Source of the DNA: Gonatopus flavifemur
Lineage: Eukaryota > Arthropoda > Insecta > Hymenoptera > Dryinidae
Direction: 5' to 3'
Assembly: GCA_018340375.1 (NCBI GenBank)
Contig: JAFFJZ010000004.1
Span: 31,160,001-31,224,000 of the forward strand
Length of the DNA stretch: 64,000 nt
Translations under genes and position numbers: made by a program
Shown here: positions 46,881 to 57,734 of the stretch, one piece after another
Numbering within the stretch: position 1 is the stretch's first letter
Layout of the letters: every line of letters begins with the position of its first letter
The notes under the pieces: model-generated
What the model saw: the letters and a program-made list of their open reading frames with translations, nothing else
What the model was told of the DNA's origin: nothing
Databases searched by the model: none

Positions 46881-46990
46881 CCCGTTATAACAGTTAAAAA
46901 TGAGTTCTGTATGAATTCCTAGTATTCCAAAAGAAGTCTTCAAGAATTCGCAAGAATTCTTTATGAATTCTTTCTGAACTGACATAACGG
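46881..46990. repeat. Small MITE with CCCGTTAT ends
   Basis: CCCGTTATAACAGTT on the left pairs with AACTGACATAACGG on the right. The interior contains CAAGAATTC words. The ends resemble those of 18236-18423. Confidence 0.6.
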
Positions 46991-47031
46991 AAGTTCATTT
47001 TGAACGTGGCTGTGCTAGATTTATTCATATA

Positions 47032-48463
47032 CGAGGGTGGATTGATAAGTTTCCGGCCTGACCAAGAGATGGCGCCACTAGGCCTACCTTGAGGTGGCGT
47101 TTTATGGTACCATCCTTGGATAGCTTGTAGCTATAGTTTCAGTCCGATCGCCATGTTAGTTTAGTTTTGAGAGCACGCTGACCAAGACGCCTCTGTGTTT
47201 TTCGTAAAAATGGAAAAGCTGGAAAATCGTGCTGTCATCAAATACTTTTATTTGAAGGGGTTAACGCCGAAGGAAATTAAAGAAGAGATGGACTGAACAC
47301 TGGGGACATCCTCCCCATCATATTCAACCGTTAAGCAGTGGGTTTCCGAGTTTAAAAAGGGTCGTGTGAGCACCTCTGATGAGCCTCGCTCAGGACGCCC
47401 CATTGAGGTCACAACTCCAGATATGATCGAAAAAATCCATCAAATAGTGCTGAAAGATCGCAGATTAAAAGTTCGTGAGATAGCTGAGACCTGTAAGATG
47501 TCATATGAACGTGTACAAAATATTTTGCACCAACATTTGTATATGGAAAAGCTCTGTGCAAGATGGGTGCCGCGTTTGCTAACAGTCGACCAAAAATTGA
47601 TTCGAAAGAACATTTCTACCGCCAATTTGGCGTTGTATAAGCGTAATCCAAGCGAATTTTTGCGTCGATTCGTAACCGTTGACGAAACTTGGGTCCACCA
47701 CTACACTCCTGAAACCAAAGAACAGTCTAAACAGTGGATTGGACCAGGGAACCAACTCCAAAGAAGGCAAAACAATTTTTCGGCGAACAAGGTTATGGCT
47801 ACTGTTTTTTGGGATGCAAGAGGTATTATATACATTGATTACCTTGAAAAGGGTAAAACTATCACTGGTCAATACTACGCAGACTTATTGCAACGTTTGA
47901 GCCACGAAGTGAAAATTAAACGACCTCATCTGGCGAAGAAAAAAATCTTGTTTCATCACGATAACGCACCAGCGCACACGTCAATCTTTGCGATGGCTAA
48001 AATCAACGATCTGAAGTTTGAATTAATGCCGCACCCTCCCTACTCTCCAGACCTAGCCCCGAGTGACTATTATCTGTTTCCTAACCTCAAAAAATGGCTT
48101 GGCGGTAAGAGATTTGCGGACAATGACGAAGTAATCGAAGCTGTAAATGGGTATTTTGGGGAGCTTGACGAATCAGTCTATAGAGATGGCATTACTAGAC
48201 TAGAACACCGCTATGAGAAATGTATCAGCCTTGGAGGGGATTATAGGTTCGTTCGTTCTACGTGTCCTGGGTTGCTCTAACTTGTAACAAACCAATCATT
48301 TCGTTCGTATAATTGGAAATAACGAATGCAAAATATTTGGAGCAAGTTGGGGTAACTTGGGACACTACTAAACGAACTTAGCTTATGTTGAGAAATAAAA
48401 AAAAAAAATTCTTAAAAACGTTGTTTTTCTTGGTCAGGCCGGAAACTTATCAATCCACCCTCG
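47032..48463 (+). mobile_element. Complete mariner transposon
   Basis: Ends CGAGGGTGGATTGATAAG... and its reverse complement match over about 33-35 bp (inner TTTCCGGCCTGACCAAG). Both are flanked by TA (47030-47031 and 48464-48465). Length 1432 bp. It contains one transposase gene. Identical terminal repeats imply a recent insertion. Confidence 0.95.
47210..48280 (+). pseudogene. Mariner transposase with one premature stop
   Basis: The frame from ATG 47210 to TAA 48280 is 356 codons, broken only by TGA at codon 29 (47294-47296), where an amino acid is expected in the first helix-turn-helix. It has an N-terminal paired HTH region (STVKQWVSEFKKGR, EPRSGRPIEVTT). Catalytic residues are D in VTVDETWVHHY, D in HHDNAPAH and D in PSDYYLF, with 34 residues between the last two: the D,D34D signature of mariner. 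Transposase excises the element and inserts it at TA. A downstream ATG at 47366 could give a 304-residue product lacking the first DNA-binding helices. Confidence 0.95.
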
Positions 48464-48513
48464 TATTAATATGAAATCAAAAAATCAATCGATAATCCGG
48501 TGAGCATTTGGAC

Positions 48514-48648
48514 AAAATGATCATCAGGTTCAAAAAACAAATGAAAACATTGATGCGTTATTGCTCTGTGATGGGAACTCCCGGTTGTCATTACATGGCA
48601 ACAACGCGTTGAAGTTTTCATTTGTTTCTTGGACGTGATGATTGGTTT
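48514..48648. repeat. Imperfect inverted repeat, ~135 bp
   Basis: AACAAATGAAAACATTGATGCGTT on the left is inverted on the right (AACGCGTTGAAGTTTTCATTTGTT, shifted by a few changes), with outer ATCATCA/TGATGAT. Confidence 0.6.
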
Positions 48649-50022
48649 GCGAAAACACTTCTTGGATTATCTTTTTCATTACTTGTTTGATTTTATAATA
48701 TCCTTTAGAGCACTGTTGAATATCTGTCATAATGTCGAATAAGGCGATTCATCACATGTGAAGAATTATCCTATTTTTGTCAATGTTCCTGTATTCCAAA
48801 TTTCATCCACATGCTACAATCATTCTGATCTACTTGATATTATAAGAGATTTAAATAATTCATGGTAATTATTTTGTCTTCCTTCAAGGAGATACCAGCG
48901 TACTAAACGAATGCACATTTTTTCTGCAATATTTCTCCGAATTGAATTTAAAAAACAGTCTGAAACTGTCAGGAAATAATCTTTGATACTTCATCAATTG
49001 CGGTACAGAGCCCGATTTTCAAATTTCGAAAAAAAAAATATTTTCTCAGCCGGTAGAAGAGAATTTTGATTCGGAATTCGGGCTTTGTACTACAATGAAT
49101 TAATAAAAACTGGAATAAAAATTACTAAGAATTATTTTCTGAAAATTTGAGACCTCCTCGCATCTGGAGCATATGCATATTGGGAAAAAATCGAGGTTTG
49201 GTATCCTGAATATCGAGTATATTTGAATATACATCCATTTTTATACATTTGATTTTTTTTTCACTATGGAGCACCACCCCTATCGTCTTGGGGAAATTGT
49301 ATGTTGTGAAACAGACTTCAAAGATGACACATAAAAATTATAGTAATTGTACTCCGAAAGTAACCCATCGAAAAAAATTTCATAAGGATAAATTGATTTT
49401 TTTCCATATGTTCCCGTCAATAGATGGATCTAAAAATTTTCTCCCGAATAGTTCTTGGGGGGGAAACATAATATATATTTTTCATGAGAAAATCGATCCG
49501 TGAGAAGTAGAGCAGAAAATTGATTGAAAATTTTTTTTCTTGGGCTCCCACTCAGGGCCCCTTGCAGGTACGGCCCTGAAACTTAGAGAATTGATTAGGA
49601 TGGATTGGTACTTTCATCTGAGAGTGTATCAAAGTTGATCCCCGTCGGGGCCATTTTCCCTATCTAAACCTGCTATGGCCTTCAGTCATTTCCGCATTTA
49701 TGGACAGATTTATATGAAACTGTTACGTCTAGAGAATCATGTTTCGAGATGTATCGAAACAAAACCTTCTTTCGGCAACTATAAGGAAGAAAGGTGGGTA
49801 ACCTTCCTTGTTATTCTGAATTCTCTACCTTGATGTCTAGTGACAAGGCCAGGGAGGAACGGAATATGAGCAAAGGAAATTCGAGTGATTACACAGAATT
49901 AATTTTTGACTCTCATTTACTTAAAAAACTTTGGTCACACAAATAACAATATTCATAGGATGATAAAAAGAATATATAAAATGATTGATATAGAAGATAA
50001 AAAGAGAAAAAATTCACATGTA
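48649..50022. other. No gene seen
   Basis: AT-rich. The only recurrent word is CGCATTTATGGACAGATTTA (about 49693), which reappears slightly changed near 57919. Confidence 0.4.
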
Positions 50023-50030
50023 CATTTTAT

Positions 50031-50546
50031 GGGTCGGTGCCGAATCAACGAAAAAACAAATCAACGAAAAAAAATTTACTAGCAGTATGAAGTTGTCATT
50101 TTGTTGCAGTATGAAATGAACTCAACTTCAGCTTTATGTAGTGCTTTCTTAACTTTCCCTTCTTCTTGGTGACCAGATGATTCTCCTTTATGTTAACCTA
50201 TTCACTGCACCCGTTTATTACAGTAGACACGTAATTCATCATTCTAATAAAATTATTAATGATCTTCCTAATCGATCGGTACAATCAAACTGTTTCAAAC
50301 GTCTGTAGAGCACGAAAATCGGTTTGTTGTTATCATAAACATAACCATACCATAATCATAAACATAACAAAGGGAAATTAAGTTTACCGTGGGGTTGTGT
50401 TAGCAAATCGATGTTTTTTACTGTTCGTTTAATTTAATCAATGATCTATGACTAATTTCATTTCATACTGCAACAAAATGACAACTTCATACTGCTAGTA
50501 AATTTTTTTTCGTCGATTTGGTTTTTCGTTGATTCGGCACCGACCC
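50031..50546. mobile_element. hAT-type MITE, 516 bp, 8-bp target duplication
   Basis: A terminal inverted repeat of about 90 bp begins GGGTCGGTGCCGAATCAACG, with its inverted partner ending CACCGACCC at 50546. It is flanked by a perfect CATTTTAT (50023-50030 and 50547-50554). The 8-bp duplication is typical of hAT. No coding sequence inside. Confidence 0.9.
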
Positions 50547-50793
50547 CATTTTATGTATATGTAAATAGAAAAAGACAAATTAATTTATATGTATATATAT
50601 ATCGAACAAAATTATACGTACGTATATATGTATATATGTAAATAATTTGATTAGAATAAATGAATTATAATAACAAAAACCCATACAATTAAAGAAAATA
50701 TATAAAAATGTCTCTATCTAACGTTAATTTTCATTCATATCCCCAGGCATCCCAAGCACCGGCATATGATACGCGGTAGGAGCAAATTTCTTG

Positions 50794-51275
50794 TCACTCC
50801 TCCTGTGAGAAGGAGACTTTATTTAAGTGTTCATAGGTAAGCGAGCTATATTCTTCAACTAAAACTCTACACCTCGCACACCTATGAAATTCCTCCTGAT
50901 TATCCACACAGGACCGGCACCTGGGTGGCAGCTTGAGTTTTTTCCTAGGTCTAGTTGGAGCAGCCTGATCGTCTATGGATCGTTTTGAAGGGGTGAGTTT
51001 TCCCTTATATGAGTTGGAGACACTCGGGGGAAGAGTTTTATCTTTCCGTTTTTTCACGATCTTTATTCTCTCCTCGGGTATCTCCGTAATCGATAAAACG
51101 ATTTTCTCCCATAATTCACTCAAGTCCTTCAGATCTTTGGATAAGTTTTTACGTAATTTCCAAATTTCTCTGAAGGACAGGAGCCTGGGAGTTTGATTCA
51201 GTCTCCCTTTTCGGAAAATAACCCTCCTTTCGATAGATTTGATTTCTTTGAGAAGGGAGGATATTTTTTCAACCA
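50794..51275 (-). CDS. Unrecognised 3' exon, basic protein with CxxC pairs
   Basis: A 160-codon open block ends with a stop at 50794 and begins directly after a strong acceptor on the minus strand (ccttctttttttag at about 51276-51290). The protein has a helical, charged N-terminal half (SIERRVIFRKGRLN, LSKDLKDLSELWEK) and a basic low-complexity middle (TRPRKKLKLPP). Near the C-terminus lies a CRSC-x9-CARC arrangement that could bind zinc. I do not recognise the family. It could be the last exon of a host gene or part of a retroelement gag-like gene. No upstream exon was identified; the region beyond is satellite and an LTR-like insertion. Confidence 0.45.
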
Positions 51276-51460
51276 CTAAAAAAAGAAGGTAATAATACTA
51301 ATTTTACTAAAAAAACATTGCAGGCGTCTCATCAGGGAGTAGGGTGAAAGAAACAAATTTTCAATTATAGAAAATCATATTTAGGGCAAATTAAAATCAA
51401 ACGAGAACATTAAAAGGAGAGAATATGAAAACATTTAGTGAAGAATTTCTAAGGAAAATC

Positions 51461-53520
51461 GGGGAATTGACAAGTCTGAATTATGCAATCAGATGCGACT
51501 TGTCCAGACTTATGCAATTTAAACAATTTCAATATTCAATTCACATTCACTATAAATAGCTTTGTGTGAATTGTATAGTTGGAAATTAGAATGCATAGAA
51601 TGTTCAGAATTGAATTGACAAGTCTGAATCATGCAATCAGATGCAATCTATCCAGACTTGTACAATTTGAACAATTTCAATTGTGATGTAATAAATCATC
51701 ACAAAAAGAGTCGCGAGATGACACCGCGCACGATCCCTATCGATCGTAATCGTAAACTTTCATAACTAGTTAGTTCACCCAGAAGAACATAGCTGTCACT
51801 CGCTTATACGAGAATCGGGAACACATCTCCTCTCCCGCGCTATTCCTGCCCTTTCTCTATTTGTTGAGGTTCCCGTCCCCAAGGAGGCAGCGCCACCTAT
51901 ACCACGGCCGCCTGGGAGGATTGGTTCAACGCCAGGAGGTGATACTAACGCTATCTCGGCCGTTCCTAGATCGACAACCCCCAGGAGACTGGAAACCACT
52001 CGTGGGTAACACCATCTCTCTCCAACCTTGGACCACAGAGAAAGAGAGAGAGAGAGAGAGTGAGGATGAGTCGTCTCCGAGGATGCCAACCCGTCCCTGG
52101 ATCGGCGGAACAACGGCAGAGACCAACCCGACCACGCTGTACCCCTTCTTCCGGTCCCACCAAAGGATAGAAGAAGACATAAACACCCGCACCCAGAAAA
52201 CCTCCACAACGCGCATGCGCACACTCACCTAACGAGTAGCTAGGGGCCACCACCGCCCGAACCCGTGAAGCGAGCTCCAGAAGTAAGCTCCGACGGGGTC
52301 CGTATATGATTTTGCGAACTCACCCGTTGGGCAAGAAGAAGGACGTGGCCATCTTACATGTCATTTCTTTGTATAACTGAGCGATCGGCGAGTTCGACTG
52401 AAGTGTTGATCGAGAGGAAAAGAGAATTTACGAGGCGGTGAGTGCCCGATGCCATCGAAGTTCGTAACATAGTTGAGGATTAATCAAGCCTCAAGGATTT
52501 CGACGGTGTGGAGTGCCAGTGCGGTGTTCTGGTGGAACGTAAAAGTGGTAAAACAGTGTCGCTCACGTGGCCTCCTCCACGTGCCCTTTCCTTTGATTTT
52601 CTCTATTCCTTCCTTGGTCTCATATAGAGTCGCCTCCTCCGCTCGTGTTTGTACTCCCCCGGTTAAATTGTATGGTCGCGGTTTCCCTGTATTCCCCTTT
52701 TTCTTGACTTACGTAAACGGCATAGTCCGTAAATACACGTTCCCTCGTGGTCGCGCCCTCTGTATTCTTTTCTCAGTCCCTGTGTTCCCCAAAATCAAAC
52801 TTATTAGAACGTATCAAATGTATTATTTTCCTTTACGCGACGAAGTCGCATGATTGTATAATTCAGTGAACTTGTAAATATATATGTGCTCTGACACGTG
52901 GTTAAGCTCATATGGAGATTGCTTATTGTAGTGAATTGAAATCAACCCACCCCCTCTCCCTGAGCTCTTCCCTTTCCTTTGACCCACCAAAATTGTCGTG
53001 AACAAGTGACTTGTTTTCTTTCGATATATTGCAGGTCCCGCTGTGGTGAATAAATATCCACGACAGGAGTCGTGGAGGCGCTCAACAACTCATGCGCCTT
53101 TGTGCATGGGTTCTGAATATACCCATCACAAATTCAATATTCAATTCACATTCACTATCAATAGCTTTGTGTGAATCGTATAGTTGAAATTCAGAATGGT
53201 AAATCAATAGAATAGGATAGAATGTTCAGAATTGAATTGACAAGTCTGAATCATGCAATCAGATGTAATCTATCCAGACTTGTACAATTTGAGCAATTTC
53301 AATATTCAATTCACATTCACTATCAATAGCTTCGTGTGAATCGTATAGTTGAAATTTAGAATGGAGAATCAATAGAATAGGATAGAATGTTGAGAATTGA
53401 ATTGACTAGTCTGAATCATGCAATCAGATGCAATCTATCCAGACTTGTACAATATAGATGATTTCAATTTTCGATTCACATTCACTACCAATAGCTTTTT
53501 ATGAATCGAATAATTGAATC
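51461..53520. repeat. 165-bp satellite array, interrupted
   Basis: Units share CAAGTCTGAATCATGCAATC, CTATCCAGACTTGTACAATT and TTCACATTCACTAT.AATAGC. Unit starts (AATATTCAATTCAC) fall at 53136, 53301 and about 53466 (165-bp period), with a further unit and a partial one at 51461-51681. The array is split by the insertion at 51682-53130. Confidence 0.85.
51682..53130. mobile_element. 1449-bp LTR-like insertion in the satellite
   Basis: The block starts TGTGATG and ends CATCACA, a perfect 7-bp terminal inverted repeat of the TG...CA type usual for LTRs. It is richer in GC than the array around it and has AATAAA at about 53048. No gag, protease, RT or integrase is recognisable, so a solo LTR is the best guess. 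The flanks are satellite sequence and do not show a clean target duplication (TTCAAT occurs on both sides, offset by 3 bp on the right). Overlapping frames at 51796-52250 depend on a GA run and are not credible genes. Confidence 0.6.
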
Positions 53521-54788
53521 TTTCGAAATTCAGTGGAAAGAGAAAAAAAAGGCAATAGAATAGGGAGCCTATTGCAATGTGCGACTTCAATTATTATTTG
53601 TTCAAACTCAACTCACTTGTTAATAACTCTGCACAAACACTGGCCACACACAAAATTTTAACAGATTGGATACCGGATTCAAACTATAACACTGTTTGAA
53701 ATAGAATTTGAGTGAGACTGTAGTTGATATAATGGAAAGTTGCTGGTAGTTTTGGAGAAAATCGAATGTGTCTCTACAGGGCTCTACTCGCTCTTTTATA
53801 TGCTCATGTAGGGGCAATTTGAGGTTTTTTTAGTGGGGGCTCGGTACATCATACAAAAAATACAGAAGATTTCCTTTTATGGCTTTTCCTCACCTCCTAC
53901 CATGCTTCAAGATCTCACATACAATACACAATGGTCCCGACTTCAAGAAATGTCACTTGAGATCATATAAACATTTGGTACTTTCGGGTGCTGACAATTC
54001 TCAAAGGCGTAGGCATTTGTGTTATAGAAATATCATTCATTTAGCAAGAAAACCATGCAATATTCCTCTGAAAATTCTCAGCAGTTTTATCAATGACCCA
54101 GTCTTACATGAGAAATTGTTACAGAATTTACTGGACTGACCAGACCAAAAGTTCTTTAAAGTTTCATTATAAGATGATCAAATTTTGTCTTATAAGTCCA
54201 ATAGATTCAATGCTTTGAGAATTATTACAACCTTTGCAGTAAAATTAACTGAATCATTTCACAAAATCCAGCATGATCTAGTATATTTGTGTATGCCTGA
54301 GGAAAAGCCAAAGATCCTATTTCTAAAAACCACTGTTGAAGCTTTCAATGCGAATAAATTTGTCGTATGAACAGATAATCTGTAGGGCATTGCAATCTCT
54401 AACCATAGAGGCATGAAAATAGAATAAAATGATTTTATAGGAGTGAAGTTCGAAAAGTTCATATCCAAAATTTAACTTATAGAGCATGAAGATTTTGACA
54501 TTCAATCACGTGGACAGCACGTGTCAAGTATCTGGGAACATAACCATTGTCTCATGGTCCATGAACAATAAGACTCTGTTCAGTTACTTCCCCTATCACG
54601 CTCAGTTTATATATATAAGAGTATGTCAAACTAAAGCAATGGCGTACCAATATCGTACAAGGAAATGCTACGACTAATATTTCTTTAGATGAAAAAAAAC
54701 TATAGATGAACAAAAGAATACACATAAATATATGTAAGAATATATGTTTGAAGAGTTGCATATATGTATACGTATATGAATATATATA
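53521..54788. other. No confident gene
   Basis: Two short plus frames (53879-54139 and 54185-54370) have no recognised features, although the first has several Cys/His and ends in a helical segment. AT microsatellite at 54755-54788 borders the large inverted repeat. Confidence 0.4.
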
Positions 54789-57734
54789 TGGGGCATTGTT
54801 TGCGAAATCGGCCACCCCCCCCCCTGCACATCTCAATTTTGAAGATATAGATCTCGGAGACCAATCAGAATTTTCGTTGAAGTGTCTACTTTTCATTGCC
54901 GTATGGTGTTTGTTGAACATGGCGGCCATTTCACCAATATGGCGGCTGAAACGAAGGGGAAACGTGTTGAGAGTAATCAAAACCAGTCCTAGAGATATGA
55001 TACGTGGGTGTTGGATAGTTCTGTGAACTGGGGCATGTAATTCGAGCCTTCCGGATTAATTGCATGCGGTTGGAATACTAAAATTGCCAAAAGCGGATCC
55101 AATATGGCGGCCGGAAATTAAAAATTGCTTCGAATTTTTTGAAACATGGGGAAAGAGGGTTTTTCGGGTCGCTGATGACGAATCCGAACTCAGATTTCCG
55201 GAATTACAGATGGCGAATCCAATATGGCGGTTGGTAAAATTATAAATCTCTTGGATTTGTGCAAACATTCTCATACTGAGGTTTTTGGGGTCGCGGAACA
55301 AGAATCCAAACCCAGATTTCCGAAATTGCAAATGATGAATCCAATATGGCGGCTGGGAATTGGAATATTGCTTCGAATTTCCTGAAACATTGGGGAAGGG
55401 GGTTTTTTGAGTCGCTGATGACGAATCTAAACTCAGATTTCCGGAATTACAAATAGCAGATCCAATATGGCGCTCGGAGGAATTATAAATCGCTCAAATT
55501 TGCGGGAACATTGGCATACTGAAGTTTTTGGGGTCGCTGATCAAGAATTCGGACTCGAATTTCCGGAATAGCGAATGTGTAATCCAATATGGCGGTCAGA
55601 AGGATTATCAATCTCTCGAATTTGTGGAAACAATGTCATACTGAGATTTTAGGGGTCGCTGATAGACATTCGAATCCGGATTCTCAGAATTATGAATGGA
55701 AGATCCGATATGACGGTCTGGATATGAGGAATCATCCGTCGTCTGACGTAAATCTTTGTTCCAAGAAAGTTCTGAAGAATCATTTTGGAACCATAAGCAT
55801 CATGTACTATGATAAAGTATTTCACGAAAAGACGAGACGGAAACTCAACAAACGATTCGAGAATGCCCAACATGTACCTGAGATTCTGAAAAACCATGGG
55901 TTTTTGATCGGATCCGATAATGAAGTGCTCATCAAAACGTACTCTAACGATGAACAAAACAGAGTATGGTGGCCAAATGGACAACCATGAGGTAATGTAC
56001 GCGGAGTTGCAAACTTGTTATATTGAGAGATATGTGACAGTCAGCGGCCCTTTTCAGGGCCACTCGATATGCAAAGTCTGATCGCGCAACCTCCTCGTGG
56101 TGCACATTGGGTTATGCTAATGCCGACAACTTGGAGCCTGAATACACAAATTAACAAGTCAAAAACCAGCAGTATTCATGGTTTGGTTCGAGGAAGATTT
56201 GCAAGGAGTTTCATTGGGAGCGAGTCTATTGAAAGTTGGTGAATTTGTGTGACCAGACCCCAAATAATTCCTGAAATTAATATAATATTCGTTTCCCACA
56301 TATCAAATGTGCTTGCGGATCATTGAACGTGATGCGTTCGTTCTGGTTTCCGGAATCTGACCTCAGGTTCATAATGAACGACCAGAACTTTCCCGGAACA
56401 AAGATTTACGTCAGACGACGGATGATTCCTCATATCCAGACCGTCATTCCGAATTTTCCATTCATAATTCCGAGAATCCGGATTCGAATGTCTATCAGCG
56501 ACCCCAGAAATCTCAGTATGATATTGTTTCCACGAATTCAAGAGATTGATAATTCTTCCGACCGCCATATTGGATTACCCATTCGCTATTTCGGAATTCC
56601 AAGTCCGGATTCTTGATCAACGACCCCAAAAACCTCAGTATGATAATGTTCCCACGAATTCGAGCGATTCTCAATTCTTCCGAACGCCATATTGGATTAC
56701 CCATTCGCTATTCCGGAAATTCGAGTCCGAATTCTTGATCAGCGACCCCAAAAACTTCAGTATGCCAATGTTCCCGCAAATTTGAGCGATTTATAATCCT
56801 TCCGAGCACCATATTGGATCTGCTATTTGTAATTCCGGAAATCTGAGTGTGGATTCGTCATCAGCGACCCAAAAAACCCCCTTCCCCAATGTTTCAGAAA
56901 ATTCGAAGCAATATTCCAATTTCCAGCCACCATATTGGATTCGCCATTTGCAATTCCGAAAATCTGGGTTTGGATTCTTGTCCCGCGACCCCAAAAACCT
57001 CAGTATGACAATGTTTGCACAAATCCAAGAGATTTATAATTTTACCGACCGCCATATTGGATTCGCCATCTGTAATTCCGGAAATCTGAGTTCGGATTCG
57101 TCATCAGCGACCCGAAAAACCCCCTTCCCCAATGTTTCAGAAAATTCGAAGCAATATTCCAATTTCCAGCCACCATATTGGATTCGCCATTTGCAATTCC
57201 GGAAATCTGGGTTTGGATTCTTGTCCCGCGACCCCAAAAACCACAGTATGACAATGTTTGCACAAATCCAAGAGATTTATAATTTTACCGACCGCCATAT
57301 TGGATTCGCCATCTGTAATTCCGGAAATCTGAGTTCGGATTCGTCCCCAGCGACCCGAAAAACCCTCTTTTCCCATGTTTCAAACAATTCGAAGCAATTT
57401 TGAATTTCCGGCCGCCATATTGGATCCGCTTTTGGCAATTTTAGTATTCCAACCGCATGCAATTAATCCGGAAGGCTCGAATTACATGCCCCAGTTCACA
57501 AAACTATCCAACACCCACGTATCATATCTCTAGGACTGGTTTTGATCATTCTCAACACGTTTCCCCTTCGTTTCAGCCGCCATATTGGTGAAATGGCCGC
57601 CATGTTCAAAAAACACCATACGGCAATGAAAAGTAGACACTTCAACGAAAATTTTGATTGGTCTCCGAGATCTCTATCTTAAAAATTGAGATGTGCAGGG
57701 GGGGGGGGTGGCCGATTTCATAGAGAATGTCCCA
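54789..57734. repeat. 2.95-kb inverted repeat with 122-bp internal repeats
   Basis: The left arm 54789-55774 and right arm 56384-57734 are inverted copies from the outer GGGGCATT/GGGACATT, C-run and TGCACATCTCAATTTT to the inner TCTTTGTTCC..GAAAGTTCTG. A 609-bp unpaired centre (55775-56383) lies between them. Each arm contains a tandem array with a period of about 122 bp, two alternating unit types forming a ~243-bp dimer. Each unit carries CCAATATGGCGGC (left) or GCCGCCATATTGG (right), or a one- or two-base variant. The right arm is about 365 bp longer, three units more. TA microsatellites flank both ends. No transposase is visible; the layout resembles Foldback/Galileo-type elements. Open frames through the array arise because the 243-bp dimer is a multiple of three. 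Confidence 0.92.

Noticed and set aside
51796..52253. Several overlapping frames on both strands
   Set aside because: They share a (GA)n/(CT)n tract and overlap each other; low-complexity composition, inside the LTR-like insertion.
52473..52853. 126-residue plus frame in the LTR-like insertion
   Set aside because: No recognisable retroelement domain; probably chance in GC-richer LTR sequence.
55589..55990. 133-residue frame entering the centre of the large inverted repeat
   Set aside because: The second half is protein-like, but the start is repeat sequence and no motif is recognised. Not enough to call a gene.
56849..57403. 184-residue open frame and several others across the large inverted repeat
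   Set aside because: They repeat an 81-residue unit because the 243-bp dimer is divisible by three, occur in several frames and on both strands, and have no protein family features.
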